Below, one piece after another: positions 6,231 to 14,514 of a DNA stretch of 64,000 nucleotides. Both the position numbers and the translations under genes were made by a program. The notes below the pieces were generated by a model. That model searched no databases. It was not told the DNA's origin and was given only the letters and a program-made list of their open reading frames with translations. The stretch is from Shinella granuli. GTDB taxonomy: Bacteria > Pseudomonadota > Alphaproteobacteria > Rhizobiales > Rhizobiaceae. The stretch's first letter is position 1. Each line of letters opens with the position of its first letter. The stretch covers positions 1 through 64,000 of the forward strand of contig NZ_SLVX01000002.1 in the NCBI RefSeq assembly GCF_004341885.1, in the 5' to 3' direction.

Positions 6231-6746
6231 TTGACCGATATGATTCAGATTGATCGCGATAAGCTTGTTGATGCCTTCGCGAAGGCCATCGCAGAAGCAG
6301 AGCCGGCGGTATCGGCTATAGGGATGATCGACGTGCGCTCGATCGCGGGCCTTGCTGAGAAGGGTAGGGAGCTCGCCGCCGCAGGCGCTTTCCGCAACAA
6401 GACGATCTACGTTGAGACGGTCGACCGGCTCGATCGTGAAGGGTACAGCGAAGCCGAAGTCGTCACGATTTCCGAGATCGGCCTACAAATTGGACGTGCC
6501 GTCAATGCTGCGTTCATGAATGCGGCAGGCGTTTATAGCAGCACGGCAAAGCTGCTGCGCGCTTTCGAGAAGGAGAGCGAGGCGGTAACCGAAGAGCAGC
6601 CGGCTATTCAGTCGGATGTCGAGATGTCGCCCTATACCTCCAGGCACGTCGATGAGGACATGGCCCAGACAGACTTGGTCTGGGGCGAGCCGACCGGCGG
6701 GGCCGCTTCTGCCGATTCCGAGCCGTCGTCTGGCTTGATGCATTAG
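6231..6746 (+). CDS. hypothetical element protein (171 aa)
   Basis: TTG at 6231 is preferred over the ATG three codons later because AGGAGAAGAAA precedes it at good spacing. The product is helical and acidic, with alanine-rich N-terminal helices (KLVDAFAKAIAEAEPAVSAIGMIDVRSIAGLAEKGRELAAAG) and a low-complexity C-terminus (GGAASADSEPSSG). I do not recognise it. It sits in the rightward group with the 5816 and 6758 genes, upstream of excisionase and integrase. Confidence 0.55.
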   Translation: MTDMIQIDRDKLVDAFAKAIAEAEPAVSAIGMIDVRSIAGLAEKGRELAAAGAFRNKTIYVETVDRLDREGYSEAEVVTISEIGLQIGRAVNAAFMNAAGVYSSTAKLLRAFEKESEAVTEEQPAIQSDVEMSPYTSRHVDEDMAQTDLVWGEPTGGAASADSEPSSGLMH

Positions 6747-6757
6747 GAGGTGAAGAC

Positions 6758-6991
6758 ATGGCACAGCTCGCGAATGACACAATGCGCATCAACCAGATTT
6801 CCGGCGTAATCGTTGAAAATGTTTCGGCGCTTTTGAACCCCGAGAATGACCAAGCGTACTTGCAGCAGATGATCGAGAGCAATGACGCGTATAACGGGCT
6901 AACAAACTCGGAATACTACCTTGCCGTCATGATGGCGTGCGCAAACCTTCACGCGCAGGCGTTCGAGAAGTTCACGTCGTTGGAACGATGA
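6758..6991 (+). CDS. small hypothetical protein (77 aa)
   Basis: AGGAGGTGAAGAC just before the ATG is a strong ribosome binding site that overlaps the previous gene's end. The product is a single helical domain (INQISGVIVENVSALL, then YYLAVMMACANLHAQAFEKF) without recognisable motif. It is followed within 6 bases by the excisionase-like gene, so the group is probably one operon. Confidence 0.6.
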   Translation: MAQLANDTMRINQISGVIVENVSALLNPENDQAYLQQMIESNDAYNGLTNSEYYLAVMMACANLHAQAFEKFTSLER

Positions 6992-6997
6992 GGGGCA

Positions 6998-7345
6998 ATG
7001 CTGCACCTCACCCCCGCCAACGACAACATTCAGCCTGACGCACCGGTCAGGCTGGCTGACATCCTCCCTGTCGCGTTTCCGCACGGCGGAATGACTGTAA
7101 GCGGTCTCCGAAAGGAGGCCGCGCGTGGTCGCCTCGTGCTTATGAGGATTGCTGGCAAGGATTTCACGACGATGCGATCGATAGAGGAGATGAAGGAGCA
7201 ATGTCGCGTGCCCGCAAACCAGCCAGATTGTGGCTCCGCCCGGCCGACAAGGACCGAGAGGCGGTCTGGCTCATCCTCGACGGGGGGAAGCAGTTCCGCA
7301 CAGGCTGCAGTCAGCATGATCGTGCAGGAGCTGAGAAAGCGCTAG
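6998..7345 (+). CDS. excisionase-like HTH protein overlapping the integrase gene
   Basis: The 115-residue protein has the layout seen upstream of rhizobial integrases: an opening LTPANDN, a short HTH-like core at residues about 28-62 (FPHGGMTVSGLRKEAARGRLVLMRIAGKDFTTMRSIEEM) and a Ser/Gly-rich tail. Such proteins act as directionality factors that bend att DNA for excision. Its last 145 bases overlap the integrase gene in another frame, which is common for this pair. Assignment rests on family resemblance and position. Confidence 0.6.
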   Translation: MLHLTPANDNIQPDAPVRLADILPVAFPHGGMTVSGLRKEAARGRLVLMRIAGKDFTTMRSIEEMKEQCRVPANQPDCGSARPTRTERRSGSSSTGGSSSAQAAVSMIVQELRKR

Positions 7346-8310
7346 CGGAACATATCGGGAGGCAGTTTCTTGCCGAGGCTCCGAAGCGCAACCGAGCGGC
7401 ATCCGAAGTGACGATCGCCGAGGTGCTGGCGCACTATCTTTCCTTGAAGAAGGACATCGCGACCCGTCCAAAGGAACTCGCGGCGCGAGCCGAGAACCTT
7501 ATGGCATTCTGGGGCGACAAGACACTCGACGACATCACGAGCGGCACCTGTGCCGAGTATGTTAGGCGCCGCGGAAATCAGAACGGCTCCCGGCGTGAAC
7601 TGGAGGATCTCCGCGCGGCGTGCCGTCAGGCCATTGCCGACAACGTCACCCGCCAGTCTGTAACGGTCACCCTGCCGCCGAAGGCCAAGGGGAGGGTGAA
7701 GCATCTCGATCGGGCGACCCTCGCCAAGCTGATCTGGGCCGCCTATCGCAAGCGTGGAAGATTCCGTGGCGCCCCGAACAAGAGGAGGCCGACCGTCCAC
7801 ATCGCGCGATTCGCTCTTGCGGCAGTCTATACCGGCAGTCGCTCATCGCGGATATGGCAGGCGTCGTTCGTGAAGGAAGAGGGCCGGCCTTACATCGATC
7901 TGGAGGCCGGTGTCTTCTACAGGGCGTGGGAAGGCGAAATGGTGGCCTCGAAAAAGCGTGCACCGCCGATCCGCCTTCCTGCTCGTCTGCTTGCCCATAT
8001 GAGGCGGTGGCATGCGAAGGGCGCTAAGTATGTCGTCGAGTACAACGGCAAGCCAGCAGATCCCAAGCGAGCCTTCCGCAACCTAGTCGACGAGGTGTTG
8101 GGTGAGGGCGCCGAGGGCGTCGTCCGTCACACTTTGCGGCACACGGCGGCCACATGGCTCATGCAGGCAGCCACCGACAAATGGGAGGCATCTGGCTATC
8201 TGGGGATGACCCTGGAGACGCTTGAGAAAACTTACGGCCATCACCACCCAGACCATCAGGCTGGTGTCGGAGAAGCTTTCACAACAGGGAGGGCAGGGCG
8301 AATGAAGTAG
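7201..8310 (+). CDS. tyrosine recombinase (site-specific integrase)
   Basis: The 369-residue enzyme cuts and rejoins DNA at att sites. The N-terminal SAM-like core-binding domain covers about residues 60-125 (EVTIAEVLAHYLSLKKD...). In the catalytic domain one sees the first Arg (YTGSRSSRI, near 216), the H-x-x-R box (HTLRHTAA, near 309-316) and the nucleophile Tyr in KTYGHHHP (near 344). The gene lies 85 bases from the 3' end of tRNA-Pro, the probable integration target. Length and motifs are complete, so it is likely active. Confidence 0.92.
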   Translation: MSRARKPARLWLRPADKDREAVWLILDGGKQFRTGCSQHDRAGAEKALAEHIGRQFLAEAPKRNRAASEVTIAEVLAHYLSLKKDIATRPKELAARAENLMAFWGDKTLDDITSGTCAEYVRRRGNQNGSRRELEDLRAACRQAIADNVTRQSVTVTLPPKAKGRVKHLDRATLAKLIWAAYRKRGRFRGAPNKRRPTVHIARFALAAVYTGSRSSRIWQASFVKEEGRPYIDLEAGVFYRAWEGEMVASKKRAPPIRLPARLLAHMRRWHAKGAKYVVEYNGKPADPKRAFRNLVDEVLGEGAEGVVRHTLRHTAATWLMQAATDKWEASGYLGMTLETLEKTYGHHHPDHQAGVGEAFTTGRAGRMK

Positions 8311-8395
8311 CCATTCATTGCCGTATTCGTTGCCGTGATTTTTATGAGGCTTTTCGGGAGAATGTCAGAGCCGCCTGAATTTCAGGGGTTCGAGC

Positions 8396-8472
8396 TGGTC
8401 GGAGTGGAGTGATTCGAACACTCGACCCCCACGTCCCGAACGTGGTGCGCTACCAGACTGCGCTACACTCCG
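8396..8472 (-). tRNA. tRNA-Pro (anticodon CGG)
   Basis: Read on the minus strand the cloverleaf is complete. The acceptor CGGAGTG (8472-8466) pairs with CACTCCG, followed by A and encoded CCA. The anticodon stem CCACG/CGTGG carries the loop TTCGGGA, giving anticodon CGG, and the T arm is GAGTG-TTCGAAT-CACTC. Its 3' end points at the integrase, so it is the likely attB/attR site of the element; the tRNA remains intact. Confidence 0.95.
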
Positions 8473-8627
8473 TGACCAGCGGCGCCTCTATAGAACAGGC
8501 TTTTCGTTTCGACAAGCGCAAAATATCAAAAAAAATCGTGCTGTTGGGGAAAGTGCCGGAAAGCCGGGCGATTTTTGTTTTCGGGGGGGCGGCGGGAACC
8601 GGTGTGTGGTTTTCGCGTTTGCGCGCC

Positions 8628-9131
8628 ATGGAACAGATCATCGCCGACCTCTTTCCACGCACCGCGGTGCCCTATCCCGTGCTCCTCGCCCGCATGACGG
8701 GCGCGATCCTGCTCGGGGCGGTGATCGGGGCGGAACGGGAATACCGCGCCCATGCGGCGGGGCTGCGCACCCATATCCTCGTCGCGCTCGCGGCCTGCGT
8801 CTTCGCCATCCTGTCCATCGAGAGCGTGCACATGGCGGACTTTTCCGACGAGCAGGTGCGCATCGATCCGCTGCGCGTCATCGAGGCGGTCACGTCGGGC
8901 GTGGCGTTCCTCGCCGCGGGCATGATCGTCTTCTCGCGCGGCGAGGTGAAGGGGCTGACGACGGGGGCGGGCATGTGGCTTGCCGGCGCCGTCGGGCTTT
9001 CGATCGGCCTCGGCTACTGGTTCGTCGCAGCCGTCGCGACCGGTGCGTGTTTCATCGTGCTCTTCATTCTCGCCAAGATCGAGATCAAAAGCGACGGGCA
9101 GGAAGCGCCGACGTGCGACAAGAAAACATGA
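8628..9131 (+). CDS. MgtC/SapB-family membrane protein
   Basis: The 167-residue protein has four to five membrane segments and the family's conserved N-terminal core (LLARMTGAILLGAVIGAEREYRAHAAGLRTHILVALAA, residues about 16-54), where the charged GAERE and R-x-x-GLRTH region is diagnostic. MgtC relatives are linked to survival at low magnesium and to F1Fo ATPase control, but many are uncharacterised. The ATG at 8628 is chosen over the longer frame because the longer form would run through tRNA-Pro. No magnesium transporter gene is adjacent. Confidence 0.85.
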   Translation: MEQIIADLFPRTAVPYPVLLARMTGAILLGAVIGAEREYRAHAAGLRTHILVALAACVFAILSIESVHMADFSDEQVRIDPLRVIEAVTSGVAFLAAGMIVFSRGEVKGLTTGAGMWLAGAVGLSIGLGYWFVAAVATGACFIVLFILAKIEIKSDGQEAPTCDKKT

Positions 9132-9345
9132 CCGTTTGGGTTATGTTTTGATCGCTTCGTCGGAATTCTGTTGATTTGTGAATAAATCGGGCCCTATACC
9201 GTCTTCAAACGAGGACGCGCGCAGCCATGCGGGCGGCCCCCGCATCCGGCCGGTCGCGGCGGAGCGGTCGAGTGGCCCTTCGCCGCCCGGATGACGGTCG
9301 TCCCATCGGCCGGCTTCCGGCGTCGATCTTTAAAGAGACATTGTC

Positions 9346-11076
9346 ATGCTTCCATCGGGCAAGGCCGGTGTAGAGGAACTCAGGACGGCGCTGAAATCGA
9401 GCGCCGCGGGCTTTCTCGCCATAGGGCTCTTCAGCTTCTTCGTGAACCTGCTCGTGCTGACCGGGCCGCTCTTCATGCTGCAGATCTACGACCGGGTGCT
9501 CTCCTCCCGCTCGGAGGCGACGCTGGTGGCGCTGACCGGCCTCATCATCGGCCTCTATTTCGTCATGGGCGTGCTCGACCATATCCGCAGCCGCGTCGCC
9601 GCGCGCATCGGCGCCCGCTTCCAGGCCCGCTTCGACAAGCGCGTCTTCAACGCCGTGCTCGACCGCACGAACCTGCATGCCCAGGGCATCTCCACCGTCA
9701 CCGGCATGCGCGATCTCGACGCGATCCAGAAGGTGCTGTCCTCGCCCGCGCTCTTCACGGTCTTCGACATTCCGTGGACGCCCTTCTTCCTCTTCGTCAT
9801 CTTCACCTTCCATCCCTGGATGGGCGTGCTCGGCATCGTCGGCGGCCTCATCCTCGTCGGGCTCACCTGGCTCAACCAGAACGGCACGAAGGAAGATCAG
9901 GAGCGGGCGATGATCGCCGGCCGGCTCAGCGACGAGATGACCCAGACGCTGCAGAAGGAGAGCGACACGGTGCGCGCGCTTGGCATGCGCCGCGCCGTCG
10001 CCGGCCGCTGGCAGCTTTTGCGCGACAAGGCGCTCGAGGCCAATATCCGCTATTCCGACAGCAACGGCTTCTATTCGATCAGCTCGAAGACCTTCCGCGT
10101 CTTCCTGCAGTCGGCGATCCTGGCGCTCGGCGCCTATCTGGTGCTGCAGAACGAGATCACCGCCGGCGCGATGATCGCCAGCTCCATCATCATCGGCCGG
10201 GCGCTGGCGCCCATCGAGGGCGCGATCGGCCAGTGGTCGCTCATCCAGCGCGCCGGGCAGGGCTGGCGCAACCTCGCCCAGCTGCTGTCGCGCGTGCCGG
10301 AGGAGGATCCCCGCACCGCGCTGCCGAAGCCCCGCGCGATCCTGGAGGTCGAGCAGGTCACGGTCGTGCCGCCCGGCGAACAGGTCGCCACGCTGCGCAT
10401 GCTGAATCTGGAGCTGCATCCCGGCCAGGCGCTCGGCGTCATCGGCCAGAGCGCTTCCGGCAAGTCGACGCTCGCCCGCGTGCTGACGGGCATATGGCCG
10501 CCGGCGGCCGGCAAGGTGCGCCTCGACGGCGCCTCGCTGGAGCAGTACGGCACGGACGGCCTTGCCGAACATGTCGGCTACCTGCCGCAGGATGTCGTGC
10601 TGTTCGAGGGCACGGTGGCGGAGAACATCGCCCGCATGGCGCTCGATCCCGACCCGGTGAAGGTGGTGGAAGCGGCCAGGAAGGCCGGCGCGCACGACAT
10701 GATCCTGCGCCTGCCGGACGGCTACGACACGAAGCTGCCGGCCATGGGCGGGCGGCTGTCCGGCGGCCAGAAGCAGCGCGTCGGCCTTGCCCGCGCGCTC
10801 TATGGCGATCCGGTGCTGATCGTGCTCGACGAGCCGAACTCCAACCTCGACGCCGAGGGCTCGATGGCGCTCAACCTTGCCATCCGCAACCTGAAGGCGG
10901 AGGGCAAGTCCGTCGTCATCATGGCGCACCGCCCGGCGGCGATCGAGGAATGCGAGCTCATCCTCATCATGGAAAACGGCCAGCGCCTGGCCTTCGGCCC
11001 GCGCGACGACGTGCTGCGCGCGCATCTGCGCAACCACACGCAGGTCGTCGCCGGCACGGGCGGCAGCAACAAGTAA
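9346..11076 (+). CDS. type I secretion system permease/ATPase (PrtD family)
   Basis: This 576-residue inner-membrane ABC exporter powers secretion of RTX-type proteins. An N-terminal transmembrane domain (residues about 20-310) is followed by the nucleotide-binding domain with Walker A GQSASGKST (about 366-374), signature LSGGQKQR (about 470) and Walker B VLIVLDEP (about 489). There is no C39 peptidase domain, as in PrtD/PrsD-type exporters. The adaptor gene follows 12 bases after the stop, so the two form an operon. No TolC-like outer-membrane gene is in the window. A likely substrate is the RTX protein at 16517. Confidence 0.93.
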   Translation: MLPSGKAGVEELRTALKSSAAGFLAIGLFSFFVNLLVLTGPLFMLQIYDRVLSSRSEATLVALTGLIIGLYFVMGVLDHIRSRVAARIGARFQARFDKRVFNAVLDRTNLHAQGISTVTGMRDLDAIQKVLSSPALFTVFDIPWTPFFLFVIFTFHPWMGVLGIVGGLILVGLTWLNQNGTKEDQERAMIAGRLSDEMTQTLQKESDTVRALGMRRAVAGRWQLLRDKALEANIRYSDSNGFYSISSKTFRVFLQSAILALGAYLVLQNEITAGAMIASSIIIGRALAPIEGAIGQWSLIQRAGQGWRNLAQLLSRVPEEDPRTALPKPRAILEVEQVTVVPPGEQVATLRMLNLELHPGQALGVIGQSASGKSTLARVLTGIWPPAAGKVRLDGASLEQYGTDGLAEHVGYLPQDVVLFEGTVAENIARMALDPDPVKVVEAARKAGAHDMILRLPDGYDTKLPAMGGRLSGGQKQRVGLARALYGDPVLIVLDEPNSNLDAEGSMALNLAIRNLKAEGKSVVIMAHRPAAIEECELILIMENGQRLAFGPRDDVLRAHLRNHTQVVAGTGGSNK

Positions 11077-11088
11077 GGGTTTAGAGCC

Positions 11089-12405
11089 ATGGTTCGGGAA
11101 ACGGGCGCCAAGGACAAGAAGTGGACCAGCCGGGGCTATGCGATCGCCGGCTATGCGACGGTCTTCGTGCTGCTCGGCGGCATGGGCGCCTGGGCGGCGC
11201 TGACGCGCATCAACGGCGCGGTCGTCGCCGGCGGCATCATCGAGGTCGCCAGCAACCGCCAGATCGTGCAGCACCTGACGGGCGGCGTGGTCGGCCAGAT
11301 CCGCGTCAAGGAGGGCGACACGGTGAAGGCGGGCGATGTGCTGATGCGTCTCGACGACACCTTCGACCGCTCCGAGCTCGCCGTCATCGAGGGCCAGCTC
11401 TTCAGCCTGCTCGGCACCGCCGCACGCCTCCAGGCCGAGCAGGACGAGACGGCCGAGATCAGCTTCGATCCCGAACTGCTGAAAGCCGTCGCCACCGACC
11501 CGGGAGCGGCCGAGATCGTCGCCGGCCAGAAGCGGCTGATGGCGGCGCGCGCCGAAACGCGCGGCAAGCAGGTCGCCCAGCTCCAGGAGAAGAAGGCGCA
11601 GATCGCCAAGCAGAACGAGGGCCTGGAAAGCCGCATCAAGGCGCTGGAAACCCAGCTCGGCCTGATCGGCAAGGAACTGGAGGCCCAGAACAAGCTGCTC
11701 GCCCAGTCGCTGACCAATGCCAGCCGCGTGCTGGCGCTGCAGCGCGAGGAGGCGGAAATCCTCGGCACGATCAGCCAGGCCCGCGCCAACATCGCGGAAA
11801 ATGCCGGCCGCGTCGCCGAGATCGAGATCGCCATCCTCAACATCCATTCGACGGTGCGCGAGGAGGCGACGACGGCGCTGCGCGAGATCGAGGCGAAGGT
11901 CGCCGAGCTCAAGGAGAACCGCAACGCCAAGCTGGAGACGCTGAGCCGCATGGACATCACCGCGCCGATGGCCGGCGTCGTGCTCGGCATGCAGGTCCAT
12001 GCGCTGCGCTCGGTCATCCGCCCGGCCGATCCGCTGCTCTACATCATCCCGCAGGAGCAGGACCTCGTCATCACCACGCAGATCCCGCCGACGCAGATCG
12101 ACCAGGTCCATGTCGGCCAGATGGCGCATATCCGCTTCGCCGCCTTCGACCACCGCTCGACGCCGGAAATCTTCGGCCATGTGACCAAGGTCGCCGCCGA
12201 CGTGCTCGCCGACCAGCGCACCGGCGCCACCTACTACAAGGCCGAGATCAAGCCGGATGCCGGCGAGATGATCAAGCTCGGCGACAAGCATGTCATGCCC
12301 GGCATGCCCGTCGAGACCTTCATCCAGACCTCCGAGCGCTCGCCGCTGGAATATCTGGTCAAGCCGCTCGCCGACTATTTCGCCAAGGCGTTCCGCGAGC
12401 GGTGA
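11089..12405 (+). CDS. HlyD-family adaptor of the type I secretion system
   Basis: The 438-residue periplasmic adaptor links the ABC exporter to an outer-membrane channel. It has one N-terminal membrane segment (about residues 20-42), a biotinyl-lipoyl-like hairpin half (GGVVGQIRVKEGDTVKAGDVLMRLD, about 65-90) and a long coiled-coil hairpin (about 140-260, rich in Gln, Glu and Lys). The returning lipoyl half and beta-barrel domain (DITAPMAGVVLG, PTQIDQVHVGQ) follow. It is the second gene of the operon. Confidence 0.93.
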   Translation: MVRETGAKDKKWTSRGYAIAGYATVFVLLGGMGAWAALTRINGAVVAGGIIEVASNRQIVQHLTGGVVGQIRVKEGDTVKAGDVLMRLDDTFDRSELAVIEGQLFSLLGTAARLQAEQDETAEISFDPELLKAVATDPGAAEIVAGQKRLMAARAETRGKQVAQLQEKKAQIAKQNEGLESRIKALETQLGLIGKELEAQNKLLAQSLTNASRVLALQREEAEILGTISQARANIAENAGRVAEIEIAILNIHSTVREEATTALREIEAKVAELKENRNAKLETLSRMDITAPMAGVVLGMQVHALRSVIRPADPLLYIIPQEQDLVITTQIPPTQIDQVHVGQMAHIRFAAFDHRSTPEIFGHVTKVAADVLADQRTGATYYKAEIKPDAGEMIKLGDKHVMPGMPVETFIQTSERSPLEYLVKPLADYFAKAFRER

Positions 12406-12491
12406 GGCGGCCTTTCACCAACTGCTGATGGAACAATTTGGCGCCCCGGCCATTTCCCGATCGACACAACGGTTTGGGAAAGGAAATTTCG

Positions 12492-12569
12492 ATGGCTCGG
12501 GCTTTGATCCTCTGGCTGATGGGCGTTCCGCTCTTCGTCGTTCTCCTGCTCTGGTACTTCTTCTTCTGA
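12492..12569 (+). CDS. 25-residue hydrophobic small protein
   Basis: A short gene below usual size limits. GGGAAAGGAAA (12476-12486) is a good ribosome binding site, and the 25 codons from ATG 12492 encode one membrane helix (ARALILWLMGVPLFVVLLLW) ending in YFFF. A perfect terminator follows 25 bases after the stop. Such single-span proteins are frequent in rhizobia and of unknown function. The ribosome binding site, composition and terminator make it credible. Confidence 0.5.
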   Translation: MARALILWLMGVPLFVVLLLWYFFF

Positions 12570-12593
12570 GCGGGGAGGCGAGGCGACAGATGT

Positions 12594-12618
12594 AAAAGGG
12601 GCCTCCGCGGCCCCTTTT
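12594..12618. terminator. bidirectional intrinsic terminator
   Basis: AAAAGGGGCC-TCCGC-GGCCCCTTTT is a perfect 10-bp inverted repeat with A and T runs at both ends, so it can end transcription from either side. It follows the small membrane protein and the secretion operon. Confidence 0.8.
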
Positions 12619-12660
12619 GTATGTCTGCTTGCATGTCGGCAAACGCTGCCCACCCACCGA

Positions 12661-12737
12661 CGTCATCCTCGGCCTTGAGCCGAGGATCCAAAGCCATGCC
12701 CGAAGCGTGGATGGTCGGGTCAAGCCCGACCATGACG
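12661..12737. repeat. dispersed double palindrome, copy 1
   Basis: A 77-bp unit made of two hairpins: CGTCATCCTCGG...CCGAGGATC and GGATGGTCGGG...CCCGACCATGACG. The ends CGTCAT and ATGACG are inverted copies. Close relatives are at 12873, 49237, 49461 and 62406, and half units at 42961, 43085, 58248 and 62561. Confidence 0.8.
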
Positions 12738-12792
12738 GAGGAAAGGCGTAGCGGTCTTGCCGGCGAGCATAAAGCCGGCGAGCATGAACGAG

Positions 12793-12840
12793 CATGAAAA
12801 AGAGGGCCGGCGAGGAAAAGAGGACTCTCGGCCCTTTTCA
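12793..12840. terminator. possible weak terminator hairpin
   Basis: AAAAAGAGGGCCG and CGGCCCTTTTC flank a 20-base loop between two copies of the dispersed palindrome. The long loop makes it a weak candidate. It repeats the arrangement of the terminators at 12594 and 12978, as though the block had been duplicated. Confidence 0.35.
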
Positions 12841-12872
12841 AGGATCCGGCAAACCCTTTCCCCACCCACCGA

Positions 12873-12949
12873 CGTCATCCTCGGCCTTGAGCCGAGGATC
12901 CAAAGCCGCGCCCGAAGCGTGGATGGTCGGGTCAGGCCTGACCATGACG
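12873..12949. repeat. dispersed double palindrome, copy 2
   Basis: The unit is nearly identical to copy 1, 212 bp downstream in the same orientation, with the same two hairpins and CGTCAT/ATGACG ends. The gap 12570-13025 holds only terminators and these repeats. Confidence 0.8.
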
Positions 12950-12977
12950 AAAGGGAGGTCGTAGGGACTGGCAAGCA

Positions 12978-13000
12978 AAAGGGGCCGTTCGGCCCCTTTC
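12978..13000 (-). terminator. intrinsic terminator of the cys operon
   Basis: On the minus strand GAAAGGGGCC-GAAC-GGCCCCTTTT forms a strong hairpin with a T run, 26 bases downstream of the cysN stop codon. It is well placed to end the cysH-cysD-cysN transcript. Confidence 0.8.
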
Positions 13001-13025
13001 GTCTGCCCTGCGAAAATGCCCGCGA

Positions 13026-14513
13026 TCACTCGTCGAGATCGGCGAGGATTTCCGCTGCCCGGCCCGCGCTGGTGTGGCGCACGTCCACGTCCTGGCGGCG
13101 GTTGGCGAAGAGTTCGGTCGCCATGATCTTTTCGGCGAGGTCGGCCGGCAGGGAGAGCAGCACGCGCTGGTCGTCCTTGTGGATGCCGCCGATTTCCGAG
13201 CGGCGGCCGGTGATCATGCCGCCGGCCACCGTGTTGTTGGTGTCGGGATCGATCAGGATGAAGGCACCGGTCGTGCGGTTCTGCTCGTAGCTGTCGAAGA
13301 TCGCCTGCTCGTCGAAGGTGAGGTGCACCTTGCCGATGGCGTTCATGCCGAGCTTGTCCGTGGCGCTCCACTTGGAGCTTTTCAGGTCGAGCTGGCTCAC
13401 CGGCTCGACGCTGACGCGCTGGCGGCGCGAGCCGCTTTTCAGCCAGTAGCGCTTTCCGGGCTCGATGCCGTCCGGCTGGAGGGCGACGAGCTGGGCGTCG
13501 AAGCCGCGGCCGGTCATCGGCTGGCTGTCGATGGCAACGATCATGTCGCCGCGCGCCACGTCCACCTGGCGGTCGAGCACCAGCGTGATCGCATCGCCCG
13601 CGACGGCGGCGTTGCGCACGAGGTCGAAGGTGACGATCTTGCTGACATTCGCCACCATGCCCGAGGGCAGGATGACGACGCTGTCGCCCGGCTTCACCGA
13701 GCCGCCGGCGACGGTGCCCTGATATCCGCGGAAGCTCTCGCCGGGGCGCGAGACGCGCTGCACCGGCAGGCGGAAGCCGACCGTCTGGTTGGAGCGGGTG
13801 GTGGCCTTCTCCAGCGTCTCGACCAGCGTCGGGCCGTCATACCAGGGCATGGCGGCGCGCCCGTCATAGACGACATTCTCCCCCTTCAGCGCCGACATCG
13901 GGATGGCGACGATCTGCTTGACGCCGAGCGTCAGGGCGAACTCCTTGAAGTCGTGCGTGATCTGCTCGAAGCCGGCGCGGTCGTAGTTCGTCAGGTCGAT
14001 CTTGTTGACCGCGAGCACGAACTGGCGGATGCCCATCAGCGAGGCGATGGTGGCGTGGCGGCGCGTCTGTTCGAGAATGCCGGCGCGGGCATCGACCAGG
14101 AGCACGGCAAGGTCCGCCGTCGAGGCGCCGGTCGCCATGTTGCGGGTATACTGCTCGTGGCCGGGCGTGTCGGCGACGATGAAGGAGCGGCGGTCCGTCG
14201 AGAAGTAGCGATAGGCGACGTCGATGGTGATGCCCTGTTCGCGCTCGGCCTGCAGGCCGTCGAGAAGGAGGGCGAAATCGGGCAGGCCGAGATCGTTCTG
14301 CTTGCCGCTGTCGCGGTGGAGGGTCGCGGCCTGGTCTTCCTTGACGGCCTTGGTGTCCCAGAGCAGGCGGCCGATCAGCGTCGACTTGCCGTCGTCGACC
14401 GAGCCGCAGGTGATGAGGCGAAGCGGGCGGGAATCGCGGATGGCGCGGGCGTGTTCAGGGGCCGTTTCTTCCAAGGAAAATACCTCGGCGGTTGCAGTGG
14501 CGGAAACGGTCAT
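13026..14513 (-). CDS. cysN: sulfate adenylyltransferase subunit 1 (GTPase)
   Basis: CysN is the GTPase subunit of ATP sulfurylase; with CysD it makes adenosine 5'-phosphosulfate. The 495-residue protein has an EF-Tu-like G domain with G1 GSVDDGKST (37-45), G3 DTPGH (115-119) and G4 NKID (170-173), followed by beta-barrel domains. It ends there, so unlike NodQ/CysNC it carries no APS kinase domain. That fits the APS-type reductase made by the same operon, which needs no PAPS. It follows cysD with one base between them. Confidence 0.95.
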   Translation of the reverse strand: MTVSATATAEVFSLEETAPEHARAIRDSRPLRLITCGSVDDGKSTLIGRLLWDTKAVKEDQAATLHRDSGKQNDLGLPDFALLLDGLQAEREQGITIDVAYRYFSTDRRSFIVADTPGHEQYTRNMATGASTADLAVLLVDARAGILEQTRRHATIASLMGIRQFVLAVNKIDLTNYDRAGFEQITHDFKEFALTLGVKQIVAIPMSALKGENVVYDGRAAMPWYDGPTLVETLEKATTRSNQTVGFRLPVQRVSRPGESFRGYQGTVAGGSVKPGDSVVILPSGMVANVSKIVTFDLVRNAAVAGDAITLVLDRQVDVARGDMIVAIDSQPMTGRGFDAQLVALQPDGIEPGKRYWLKSGSRRQRVSVEPVSQLDLKSSKWSATDKLGMNAIGKVHLTFDEQAIFDSYEQNRTTGAFILIDPDTNNTVAGGMITGRRSEIGGIHKDDQRVLLSLPADLAEKIMATELFANRRQDVDVRHTSAGRAAEILADLDE

Positions 14514-14514
14514 C

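Larger units (their letters stand above)
3226..8398. mobile_element. integrative element at tRNA-Pro (right part, minimum extent)
   Basis: An integrase faces the 3' end of a tRNA gene, next to an excisionase-like gene, a repressor with operator, coupled small genes and an HNH nuclease. Gene style and composition differ from the core chromosome that starts after the tRNA. The left end is uncertain: I found no second copy of the tRNA-Pro 3' sequence in 1-3226, so the element may extend left beyond the window or have a decayed left site. No structural phage genes or conjugation genes are seen. Confidence 0.6.

Noticed and set aside
9205-12291. A minus-strand reading frame of more than 1000 codons
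   Set aside because: It is the shadow of the type I secretion ATPase and adaptor genes on the plus strand, which have full family motifs. Long antisense frames are expected in high-GC DNA.
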